A stretch of DNA of 7,957 bases from Candidatus Omnitrophota bacterium (lineage in GTDB: Bacteria > Omnitrophota > Gorgyraeia > Gorgyraeales > Gorgyraeaceae): assembly GCA_018901615.1 (NCBI GenBank), contig JAHIEN010000007.1, positions 1 to 7,957 of the forward strand. The letters run 5' to 3'. Position 1 is the stretch's first letter; every line of letters begins with the position of its first letter. Made by a program: the position numbers and the translations under genes. The notes beneath the pieces are model-generated. The model saw only the letters and a program-made list of their open reading frames with translations, did not search any database and was not told the DNA's origin. This document shows, one piece after another, positions 1 through 6,753 of the stretch.

Positions 1-196
1 AAACGATGAATTATCCACAATATTGCACTTATTCACAAAGAGAAAAAGTCGGCCAAAAAGAGAAAGTTACTACTACTAAGAGTCAACTAAGCTACGGTAA
101 CATTTATCTATGAGTCATTAGGAAAAAGACCAATATCTAACAAAAGATATCTATCTAAGCGCATGACCAGTCCTGATCGCGAATGGAAGATTTAGT
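1..196. other. Gene-free AT-rich segment at left edge
   Basis: No convincing gene is present. Two plus-strand frames are open from the edge, ending at 76 and at 113, with composition unlike any family I recognise; they might be the end of a neighbour but are too short to call. A 6-bp stem (ATATCT at 133-138 with AGATAT at 145-150) is weak. Apart from the DnaA-like boxes I see nothing else here. Confidence 0.5.
11..78 (+). other. Possible DnaA-binding site: two DnaA boxes and a trinucleotide run
   Basis: TTATCCACA at 11-19 is an exact consensus DnaA box, and TTATTCACA at 29-37 fits TTWTNCACA, in the same orientation 18 bp on. After an A-rich spacer carrying AAAGAGAAA twice (37-45 and 57-65) around a GTCGGCC core, 67-78 reads TTACTACTACTA, whose complement is the 3'-GAT-5' repeat known as the DnaA-trio. 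The spacer of 29 bp is longer than in known origins, and the window starts just 10 nt upstream. It may be chance or an old transposon end. Confidence 0.3.
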
Positions 197-309
197 CTTT
201 TAGACAGTATTTTGGCGGTTTTTAACCCCGCACCTTTTTACTATTCATCGACTTAAGAAATACATAAAAGGTGCGGGGTTCTCGCCCCCGACAAAATGCT
301 GTCTAAAAG
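197..309. repeat. Nested inverted repeat overlapping the 3' end of mtaB
   Basis: The outer arms are 197-214 and 292-309, 18 bp with a single mismatch (T208 against G298, which is a G-U wobble in plus-strand RNA). The inner arms are 224-238 (AACCCCGCACCTTTT) and 266-280, a perfect 15-bp stem with a 27-nt loop. Between them is an asymmetric internal loop (215-223 and 281-291). On the minus strand the inner stem is followed by AAAAACC and on the plus strand by CTCGCC, so neither side has the U-tract of an intrinsic terminator, though a stem this long after mtaB may still affect transcript ends. The outer right arm contains the mtaB TAG (303-305). The layered layout suggests a small non-autonomous mobile or dispersed repeat. 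Confidence 0.85.
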
Positions 310-361
310 GCGGCCCCAAGTAGATTTGGAATAGCTGGGGGCAAATCTTCGACGGGGCGAG
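281..361. repeat. Second-layer inverted repeat inside the mtaB 3' coding end
   Basis: CTCGCCCC at 281-288 pairs with GGGGCGAG at 354-361. Inside it, AGATTTG at 322-328 pairs with CAAATCT at 342-348, and GCCCC at 313-317 can pair with the GGGGC ending at 342. The structure covers the last 18 or so codons of mtaB and adjoins the nested repeat, so 197-361 may be one element with several alternative folds. The right boundary is an estimate from the last matching arm. Confidence 0.6.
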
Positions 362-1658
362 CAGGGGTGGTTATGCGCTTAAGAGGATAGCGTAACTGTT
401 CAGATAATACAAGCCTGCAAGAGACAAGCCTGTTTTTTAAGCTGTCAGGTCCATCTATAGATACCTTTATATATCTGTCAGTGTAACCCTGCAGGATGCC
501 TTCGGCTGACTTTTTGTCCTCTATCAATACCTGCACTTCCTTGTTTAGAAATTTATCAATAAACTCCCTGGACAGCCTGGCCGCAATTGAAGATAACCTT
601 TTTTTTCTCTCTTTTTTTACGCGCGCAGGCACATTGCCTTTATAGCTATACGCCTCCGTGCCTTTTCTTTTTGAAAAAGGAAACATATGCACGCGCATGG
701 GTTGAACTGTTTCTATAAAATTTACGGTTTCCTCAAACCTCTCTTCTGTCTCTCCCGGGAAACCTACCATTATATCCGTGCTTATGGCCATATCAGGGAT
801 CACCTGCTTCAGCCTGTCTACAACAGCAATGTAATCTCTCCTCCTGTACGGCCTTTTCATCTTTTTTAATATATAATCATCCCCGCTCTGAAACGGAATA
901 TGCAGGTGCCTGCAAAGTCTTTTCTGTGATTCAAGCTGGGATACTAACGCATTACCAATATCCCCGGGCTCTATTGAGCTCAACCTTAGCCGCCAATCTC
1001 CCTCGATACCGCAAAGCTCTTCTATCAGTCTTGATATATCTATGCCTTTTTTAATGTCCCTGCCATAGGCGCCAAGGCATATTCCGGTCAGGACTATTTC
1101 CCTGACCCCATTAGCTATAAGCTTAGAACATTCATCCAGCACGTCTTGCACAGGCCTGCTTATCGACCTCCCTCTTACAATCCGAACCTTGCAATATGAG
1201 CAAACATTGCTACATCCATCCTGGACCTTTACAAACACTCTAGTGTGGCCCTTTAATCCGGAAATGCTTTCGCTATGCGCTACTTGCCCCGTACCATTAT
1301 GGCATGAGGAGCGCTTTGCGCCATGCGAAACGATTTCTGCTATGCGGTGCTTATCCTTATTTTTTACAATAAACTGGGCGCCCTTGAATTTTGAAAGATC
1401 CAGATCTTCGTCTTCCACCATACATCCAGTCACAATAACGCATCTGCCATTGCCCTTAAGGCCATTGCGAACAAAATAGAGTGATTTTGAATCGCTGGCA
1501 GATGTAACCGTACAGCTATTTACAACATATATATCCGCTTGATCTATATCTGGCGCTTCAATATACCCAGCCCTGACCATTCCCTCCCGTATCAGCTGAG
1601 ACTCATACTGATTGACCTTGCATCCAAGCGTCTTTATATAAAACCTCTGCTTTGTCAT
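303..1658 (-). CDS. mtaB: tRNA t6A37 methylthiotransferase, MtaB type
   Basis: MtaB adds a methylthio group to t6A at position 37 of ANN-reading tRNAs, using two iron-sulfur clusters and SAM in the cytoplasm. The 451-residue protein has the expected three domains. The N-terminal methylthiotransferase domain has KTLGCKVNQYES (C13), NSCTVT (C49) and TGCM (C79); the KVNQ form is typical of MtaB rather than MiaB or RimO. The radical SAM domain has C149-x3-C153-x2-C156 in DGCSNVCSYC, then SSIEP, HIPFQSGDD, DIMVGFPGET and FPFSKRKGTEA. A TRAM RNA-binding domain spans about 370-422. The last 25 or so residues (Pro-rich, ending PNLLGAAF) lie beyond the TRAM domain and are encoded within a structured repeat that also supplies the TAG stop. 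The ATG overlaps the radical SAM stop as ATGA with no Shine-Dalgarno, so translation is probably coupled. Confidence 0.92.
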   Translation of the reverse strand: MTKQRFYIKTLGCKVNQYESQLIREGMVRAGYIEAPDIDQADIYVVNSCTVTSASDSKSLYFVRNGLKGNGRCVIVTGCMVEDEDLDLSKFKGAQFIVKNKDKHRIAEIVSHGAKRSSCHNGTGQVAHSESISGLKGHTRVFVKVQDGCSNVCSYCKVRIVRGRSISRPVQDVLDECSKLIANGVREIVLTGICLGAYGRDIKKGIDISRLIEELCGIEGDWRLRLSSIEPGDIGNALVSQLESQKRLCRHLHIPFQSGDDYILKKMKRPYRRRDYIAVVDRLKQVIPDMAISTDIMVGFPGETEERFEETVNFIETVQPMRVHMFPFSKRKGTEAYSYKGNVPARVKKERKKRLSSIAARLSREFIDKFLNKEVQVLIEDKKSAEGILQGYTDRYIKVSIDGPDSLKNRLVSCRLVLSEQLRYPLKRITTPARPVEDLPPAIPNLLGAAF

Positions 1659-3076
1659 GATTTAATGAAATTGTATAAACCCTTTAACCTTGCTTCGATA
1701 TCATAAATTGACCTGGTGCGAATCAGTTGCGAGAAGATATAGCTCGGCCTCAGGTAAAAACTATATAGCGACCTGTCTATGGCCCTGTTCATATCCTCGC
1801 ATGAAAGCCCTGGAAGATCCACTATCGTCCTCTGCTCTCCGCCAGGATCCACCCATTCATGCCAGTCTTTAGCGACAATATAATCGTTGTCCCTGCACCA
1901 GGCGTAAAACTCTGTGCCTGGATAAGGGCAGAGCCCGCTGAACTGGAGCGTATCAATAGGCAGGCTTGCGGCAAATCTTACTGTATTCTTAATGGAAGCC
2001 TTTGTCTCTCCTGGCGCGCCAATAACAAAACAACCGTGCACTGATATCCCGGCTTGCCTAGAGAGCCCGGCAAATTTTTTCATGGTATCAGTAGATATCC
2101 CTTTTCTAATCGCTGTCAGCACACCGTCATCCCCTGATTCAAACCCGACACACATCATCCTGCATCCTGATTTTTTCATCAACCTCAAAAGCATGGCATC
2201 GAGCATATCAGGCCTTGCGTTACATGCCCAGGAGATCCTTATTTTTTTGTCTATCATGCCCCGGCATATCTTTTCCAGTCTCTCGTGGTATTTTCTCAGA
2301 GTAAAAGTATCGTCTTCAAACATGACCTCTTTTAATGAGGGAAAAAGCCTTATATTGCTCTCTAGTTCGTCCAATACATTTTCTGTGCTCCTTGCCCTGT
2401 AAGACCTGCCATACATGACCTGAGGCATAAGGCAAAAGCTGCATCTATTTTCACACCCCCGGCCTGTAATAACAGTAAGGAAAGGTTTTCTTTTGGCCGG
2501 AGAGTAATAATCTCCAGGATCTATGTGATGCCATGCCGGAAAAGGCAGTCCATCCAGATCTTCGATAAATGGCCTGTCAGGATTATGTATTACCTGACCA
2601 TCCTTAAGGTATGATATGCCTTTCAAATCCGTAAGACTGCCTGAGTCAGCAAACTCCTTCAAGGTATAATCATACTCCCGTCTTGCAACAGCGTCTAAAA
2701 AAGCCCTGCCCTTGTTTAAAGTATCATCGGGCTCAGCGCTAACATGCGGCCCAACCATCAGCGCAAAAACCCTGCCTCCTGTCTCTTCTTTACACATCTT
2801 TGCGTAATCAAGGTCAGAATATATAGAAGGAGTGGTGGCGTTGATGATAACGGCTTCAGGCAAAAAACCCTTGATAACCTTCCTGGTGTCTTCCATGGAA
2901 ATATTCCCGGCCGCGCCATCGATAAACTTACACACATGGCCGTCTTTCTCTAGCACAGCTATTGCCGTACAGAGATAATCCGGATGACGCTGCTCGCGCG
3001 CCCTGGACCTGGCAAACCACCTTGCGGTCTTACAAAAGCCTTTGCCGTATGACGGGTTTAAGAATAATATCCTCAT
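1655..3076 (-). CDS. B12-binding-domain radical SAM protein (HpnJ-like style)
   Basis: From the ATG at 3076 the protein has 473 residues and begins MRILFLNPSYG, the usual start of B12-binding radical SAM enzymes. A GTG two codons upstream (3082) is possible but would lie inside the palindromic repeat, so I prefer the ATG. Residues 1 to about 135 form the cobalamin-binding-like domain; the cobalt-ligating DxHxxG motif is not evident, as in many family members. The radical SAM motif is C208-x3-C212-x2-C215 in TGRGCENRCSFCLMPQ, followed by YGRSYRARSTENVLDE, GFESGDDGVL and IGAPGE, which coordinate SAM. The CLxPQ and ENV elements resemble the group containing hopanoid protein HpnJ; this is a likeness, not a proven assignment. 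The product could be a methyltransferase or ring-altering enzyme acting on a lipid or sugar. Its stop overlaps the next start as ATGA. Confidence 0.85.
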   Translation of the reverse strand: MRILFLNPSYGKGFCKTARWFARSRAREQRHPDYLCTAIAVLEKDGHVCKFIDGAAGNISMEDTRKVIKGFLPEAVIINATTPSIYSDLDYAKMCKEETGGRVFALMVGPHVSAEPDDTLNKGRAFLDAVARREYDYTLKEFADSGSLTDLKGISYLKDGQVIHNPDRPFIEDLDGLPFPAWHHIDPGDYYSPAKRKPFLTVITGRGCENRCSFCLMPQVMYGRSYRARSTENVLDELESNIRLFPSLKEVMFEDDTFTLRKYHERLEKICRGMIDKKIRISWACNARPDMLDAMLLRLMKKSGCRMMCVGFESGDDGVLTAIRKGISTDTMKKFAGLSRQAGISVHGCFVIGAPGETKASIKNTVRFAASLPIDTLQFSGLCPYPGTEFYAWCRDNDYIVAKDWHEWVDPGGEQRTIVDLPGLSCEDMNRAIDRSLYSFYLRPSYIFSQLIRTRSIYDIEARLKGLYNFIKS

Positions 3077-3081
3077 AAACA

Positions 3082-3146
3082 CATGTTCGAGGTTTAACCT
3101 CGAACATACCTTGAATATACATGTTCGAGGTTAAACCTCGAACATG
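3082..3146. repeat. Perfect 26-bp inverted repeat built of two palindromes
   Basis: Two 25-bp units lie at 3083-3107 and 3121-3145, separated by 13 nt. Each is itself a palindrome with 12-bp arms (ATGTTCGAGGTT and its complement) around one central base, T in the first and A in the second. The second unit is the exact reverse complement of the first, and pairing extends one base outwards (C3082 with G3146). The DNA or RNA can therefore fold as two short hairpins or as one 26-bp hairpin with a 13-nt loop. No U-run follows on either strand, so it is not a classic intrinsic terminator. It fills most of the only real gap in the operon and ends 5 nt before the ATG of the radical SAM gene. It resembles a REP-type dispersed palindrome, but only this one occurrence is visible here. 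Confidence 0.95.
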
Positions 3147-3163
3147 CTCATTAGACTGCCACT

Positions 3164-3817
3164 TCAGATTGATACGCAGTAAAACAGCATGCCAAAAAAC
3201 CTGCCTAGTGTTTTTTCCGGAGAAATTCGGAATGGCAGGACATTGATGCCTCCGCTTGAGACCACATCTAATCCATGGCCCAGATGAAGCCTTATAAAAT
3301 CTTCGAACGTAAAAGGCCTTTCTCTGATATTCATGCAAAAAGGCCTTACAGCTGACCATAAAGAGCGCCTGTTAGGCGCAAAGTTTATCAAGAACCCTCT
3401 GTCTTTTTTCATTGCCTTCATGTTTAAAACTATTATATCCTGTTCCTCTGGCGAGTAATGCTCCAGCAGGCCGTCTGTAAAGATGATATCAAACTTTATA
3501 TCCAGCGCCTTTTTTAAAATATCGGCCTTGATATATGCCTTCGCCTTGTTTTTTGTAACGCGCATGGCAATAGACAATGCCCTGTCTGAATAATCCATTG
3601 AATATACATCGCAGCCTTTGGTTATAAAATAAGAAGAAAAAAATCCTGACCCGCATCCCGCGTCAAGCACATGCATACCAGGACCCGCGTATTGCCCCAG
3701 GATCTTTATCATACGCCTCTTGGCCCAGGAATAAACCGGCTCACCTCTCTCCTGCCAGAAACTATCCCATGCCTTATCCGAACTATTTTCTGATGATCCA
3801 GAACCTGATAAACCCAA
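3164..3817 (-). CDS. Class I SAM-dependent methyltransferase (TTG start)
   Basis: This 217-residue protein has a Rossmann-type methyltransferase core. SAM-binding motif I is VLDAGCGSGFF at 50-60; the acidic end of strand 2 is in MDYS at 74-77; AD at 98-99 is the adenine-contacting position; FDIIFTDGLLEHYSP at about 109-122 covers motif IV and the following loop. The fold and HY-type loop resemble small-molecule methyltransferases often found in glycan clusters, and I see no sign of rRNA or DNA specificity. The start is TTG at 3817, chosen because a GGGAGG ribosome-binding site lies 5 nt upstream and no ATG appears before residue 36. The gene begins inside the glycosyltransferase gene, so the two are probably translated together. 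The protein is short at the C terminus, ending in FYCVSI 17 nt before the inverted repeat, but the last strand looks complete. Confidence 0.82.
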   Translation of the reverse strand: MGLSGSGSSENSSDKAWDSFWQERGEPVYSWAKRRMIKILGQYAGPGMHVLDAGCGSGFFSSYFITKGCDVYSMDYSDRALSIAMRVTKNKAKAYIKADILKKALDIKFDIIFTDGLLEHYSPEEQDIIVLNMKAMKKDRGFLINFAPNRRSLWSAVRPFCMNIRERPFTFEDFIRLHLGHGLDVVSSGGINVLPFRISPEKTLGRFFGMLFYCVSI

Positions 3818-4754
3818 TTATACCTCCCGCAATACGCACAAAGACCCTTATAAATGTGACAATCGAAAATGCCGCATAGCGAAAATCCCTTTCTTTAAAA
3901 GATATCCTGAGCGCCAGTGGCAGTTGAATCATAAAAAGAACCAGCGCCAGCCCTCCGGCCACAAGGCCCTTTACACGGCCTATCGGGAATAAAAATAATA
4001 AGGCTAAAACCAGAAAAACCTCTGCAAAATCTTTCCAGTAACCGTAATCATCTCTTGTTATCATGGAATAGTTTTTCCTGTAAATCTTCATCCTCCAGTA
4101 ACCGTGCCTGAACTGGACCAGGACATACCTCCAGAACCTCAGGATATTTCCATGGCCCACAAGGGCATCTTTCTCAAAATATATCCTGTAGCCCTGCCTT
4201 ATCAGACGATAAGACAGGTCGCTGTCTTCGCCGCTGGCATGCGAATATTCTGAATCGAATCCGTTTAGTTTTTCGAGCGCGGCGCGTTTTAACAGGACAT
4301 TATACGTGCCGAAAGAATTTATGTACATAGGCATCATGGAATGCCTGTATCTTATTTCAAAATGGACAAACTTATCGAGCAGGTATCTTGAACTGTCAAC
4401 CGCGTAACTACCTGCCACCGCGCCCACGTCATCTTTGCCATAATGCTGTACCAATTTTGAAACCCAGTCTTCATAGGGTACACAGTCCGCGTCCGTAAAG
4501 CACACGGCGTCGCCTTTTGAATCCCTCCAACCAATGTTTCTGGCGGCGGCAGGCCCTTTTCTATCCTGATATATGTACCTGACCGGAAACCGGGCCGCGA
4601 CCTGTCTTGTGTTGTCCAGAGAGCCGTCATCAACCACCACTATCTCTATCCGGCCCTTAAGATAATCCTGGCCCAGGCAGGCCTCTATGGTCTCCTCGAG
4701 CGTTAAGCCGGCATTAAAGGCCGGTATCACAATAGAGACAAACGGCTCATTCAT
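3783..4754 (-). CDS. Family 2 glycosyltransferase with C-terminal membrane anchor
   Basis: This 323-residue protein has a GT-A glycosyltransferase domain followed by a membrane region. Family landmarks are VSIVIPAFN at 6-14, the nucleotide-binding VVVDDGS at 39-45, the metal-binding TDAD at 87-90, and an acidic GED at 175-177 in the position of the catalytic-base motif. QFRHGYW at 214-220 sits where related enzymes carry a Q-x-x-R-W-like acceptor motif, though it is not an exact match. About three hydrophobic segments follow (roughly 243-260, 263-283 and 293-319), so the catalytic domain should sit on the cytoplasmic face of the inner membrane, using a nucleotide sugar on a lipid-linked or membrane acceptor. 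It starts at ATG only 4 nt after the previous stop, without a clear ribosome-binding site. Its 3' end overlaps the methyltransferase gene by 35 nt. The sugar specificity cannot be read from the sequence. Confidence 0.88.
   Translation of the reverse strand: MNEPFVSIVIPAFNAGLTLEETIEACLGQDYLKGRIEIVVVDDGSLDNTRQVAARFPVRYIYQDRKGPAAARNIGWRDSKGDAVCFTDADCVPYEDWVSKLVQHYGKDDVGAVAGSYAVDSSRYLLDKFVHFEIRYRHSMMPMYINSFGTYNVLLKRAALEKLNGFDSEYSHASGEDSDLSYRLIRQGYRIYFEKDALVGHGNILRFWRYVLVQFRHGYWRMKIYRKNYSMITRDDYGYWKDFAEVFLVLALLFLFPIGRVKGLVAGGLALVLFMIQLPLALRISFKERDFRYAAFSIVTFIRVFVRIAGGIIGFIRFWIIRK
3823..3828 (-). promoter_or_regulatory. Strong ribosome-binding site deciding a TTG start
   Basis: On the minus strand the sequence reads GGGAGG, then TATAA, then TTG, a near-ideal anti-Shine-Dalgarno match at 5-nt spacing. 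It lies within the last codons of the glycosyltransferase gene. It is the only strong Shine-Dalgarno I see in the cluster; the other genes rely on overlaps or close spacing. Confidence 0.75.
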
Positions 4755-4758
4755 ATAG

Positions 4759-6753
4759 TCAGTCTTTGATCTCTTTATATGTCTTGGCCAAATTATTTTT
4801 GAAATTCAGGTTCTCAGGCTCAAGCGATATGGCCTTGGAATAACTTTCTATGGCGCTGTCAAACTCACCCAGCCGTGCGTATATATTACCGAGGTTATTG
4901 TGCGCATCGGCCTGTTTTGGGTCGATCTCAAGCGAACACTTAAACGCACGCTCGGCAGACCTTAACTTCCCGTTCTTAAGGTAAAGAAAGGCAAGGTCAT
5001 TATAGAATCCAGGCCCTACGGCAATAAGGGGCAAAACTTTTTCGTATTCCTGCAGCGCTTCCTTAAACCTGCCCTGGTCTTTATATATATTCCCCAGACA
5101 AAAATATGGCTCGCAATAATATGGTCTTAAAGTCTTCGCCTTTTTAAAGGCCATGACAGCGTTTTCCAGATCGCCTTCTTTTGTATAAATGAAACCGAGA
5201 CTGTGATAGGCCGGATAATAATCGCGGTCTATAGCCAGGAGTTTTTTTATAGACGCGAGGGCCTTCTTATTTAGACCAATATCGGAATAGGCATGACTCA
5301 AATTATTATAGGCCTGGACGTAATTTTCATCTAATTTTACCGCCTTTTTAAAACACATTATCGCCTTAGTATATTTTTTCAGAGCTATAAACGCAACACC
5401 CATGTTGTTATATGCCTCTTTATACCATGGGTTAAGAGATATGCTTTTCTTGCAGCAGTCTATTGCATCCCTGTAATTCTTTCTGGCGTAGTGTGACATA
5501 GCCAGATTATTCCATGTCACGAAAAGATAAGGGCTATCTTTCTCGTATTTTAATACGTTTTTAAAAAGCGAAAGAGAATCCTTCCACACCTTGGAATAAG
5601 ACATGGTAAATACCGAATAATACACCAGGAACAGGACAAACAGGATATCCCTGGCCTTTTTTCCGTAGCGACATTCTATGATCTCTATAAAAAAAATGCT
5701 TATTATTATAAATATCCCGACAGATGGCAGATATAACCATCCTTCCCCGAAAAACACGGAAATCGGGTAAATATTAAGCACCGGTACAATAGTTATAAAA
5801 AACCACAATAGCCCAAACAATACCATCCTGTTGCTATTGTATAACCTCTTCCACGCCATAAAAAAAGCGGCCAGGAACGCGATAGAGGATAAGATCTTTA
5901 TATTAAAAATTGAATACGAGGGGTTTATGTGCCATTCCATATGGAGCGGGAACGGGATAAGGAAAAGTCCTAGATATCTGGCCATCACCTCTATATCCGT
6001 AATCATCCGGGCATAAAACGGGATGCCTGCCGTAGAGGTCTCCTGCAAAATGACATTTCCGCCAAGATAGGATAGCCGCGCCCTGATTATCCCATACAAT
6101 AGCATCAACAGAAAGTATGGAAACATCCTGCGCAACTGCGCATAACGCTTTTCTCTATCTGAGTAAAAAACTACTAGTATTAATAAGAATGGCACTATCA
6201 ACGCTATCTCTTTTGAAAGCAGAGAAAATGCAAAAAATAAAAGCGACAAGAGGTAAATCAGTTTTCTATTGACCTTGGTAAATTTCATGAAACACAATAT
6301 TGACATGAAACCAAAGAATATCGCCAACAGGTCTGCCCTGGCGGATATGTAAAATGTTATACCCGATATCATGGGCGCTATAGCAAAAATAAGGCATGTA
6401 AATAATACTATCTGAGGGGAAAGGCCAACGCCCATCAAAATAAGGTATAATACGACAGAGTTAAGCGTGTGGAATATTAAATTTGTAAGGTGATAGCCGA
6501 AAGGATTTAATTGCCAAAGCGAATAATCGATGACGTAAGAAAAAAGCTGCAACGGCCTGTAGAAATTGCTCTCTTTTTCGCTGCCCTCGTATATCTGGCC
6601 CGCGAATATCTCTTTTATCCAGCTAAAACTTTTTATAAACGGGTTGCTGACCACAAGGTCGTAGTCATCCCACGCAAAATCGTTAGCAAGAGATTTTATA
6701 AACACTATCACTAGAATCAGGATTATGAGCAGTATATGTCTTCTTTTATTCAT
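4759..6753 (-). CDS. TMTC/GT105-like polytopic membrane protein with about seven C-terminal TPRs
   Basis: This protein has 664 residues. Residues 1 to about 400 are polytopic and carry landmarks of the TMTC/DUF1736 family: WDDY near 28-31, NFYRPL near 63-68, H-x2-N-x3-H near 88-95, SARAD near 137-141, LLSKE near 178-182 and GEGWLYLPSVG near 336-346. Residues from about 412 to the end form about seven TPRs of 34 residues with the usual NNLG/A..Y...A...Y.KAI...P pattern. In animals, TMTC proteins are O-mannosyltransferases using dolichol-phosphate-mannose; in bacteria the substrate of such proteins is not established. By analogy it would transfer a lipid-linked sugar to an exported protein selected by the TPR arm; this is inference. 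The ATG at 6753 overlaps the upstream stop by 8 nt and has no clear Shine-Dalgarno, so reinitiation is likely. The gene downstream starts 4 nt after its stop. Confidence 0.82.
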   Translation of the reverse strand: MNKRRHILLIILILVIVFIKSLANDFAWDDYDLVVSNPFIKSFSWIKEIFAGQIYEGSEKESNFYRPLQLFSYVIDYSLWQLNPFGYHLTNLIFHTLNSVVLYLILMGVGLSPQIVLFTCLIFAIAPMISGITFYISARADLLAIFFGFMSILCFMKFTKVNRKLIYLLSLLFFAFSLLSKEIALIVPFLLILVVFYSDREKRYAQLRRMFPYFLLMLLYGIIRARLSYLGGNVILQETSTAGIPFYARMITDIEVMARYLGLFLIPFPLHMEWHINPSYSIFNIKILSSIAFLAAFFMAWKRLYNSNRMVLFGLLWFFITIVPVLNIYPISVFFGEGWLYLPSVGIFIIISIFFIEIIECRYGKKARDILFVLFLVYYSVFTMSYSKVWKDSLSLFKNVLKYEKDSPYLFVTWNNLAMSHYARKNYRDAIDCCKKSISLNPWYKEAYNNMGVAFIALKKYTKAIMCFKKAVKLDENYVQAYNNLSHAYSDIGLNKKALASIKKLLAIDRDYYPAYHSLGFIYTKEGDLENAVMAFKKAKTLRPYYCEPYFCLGNIYKDQGRFKEALQEYEKVLPLIAVGPGFYNDLAFLYLKNGKLRSAERAFKCSLEIDPKQADAHNNLGNIYARLGEFDSAIESYSKAISLEPENLNFKNNLAKTYKEIKD

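Noticed and set aside
108..164. Minus-strand 18-codon frame starting MRLDRYL, reminiscent of an S4-domain N terminus
   Set aside because: It stops after 18 codons and no other frame continues the domain; too short to tell from chance.
224..280. 15-bp hairpin as a rho-independent terminator of mtaB
   Set aside because: The loop is 27 nt and the 3' arm is followed by AAAAACC on the minus strand and CTCGCC on the plus strand, with no U-run; recorded as a repeat instead.
1992..2402. Plus-strand open frame of 136 codons
   Set aside because: It lies wholly antisense to the radical SAM gene, whose motifs are clear; composition is that of a shadow frame.
3077..3082. GTG at 3082 as start of the radical SAM protein
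   Set aside because: The ATG two codons later gives the family-typical MRILFLNP start, and the GTG would begin inside the repeat without a Shine-Dalgarno; it cannot be fully excluded.
3082..3146. CRISPR-like pair of repeats
   Set aside because: There are only two units with a 13-nt spacer, in opposite orientation, and no cas genes; the symmetry fits a palindromic element.
3030..3359. Minus-strand open frame of 109 codons across the palindromic repeat
   Set aside because: It overlaps the well-supported methyltransferase and the start of the radical SAM gene in a different frame, has no domain or ribosome-binding site, and owes part of its length to the repeat.
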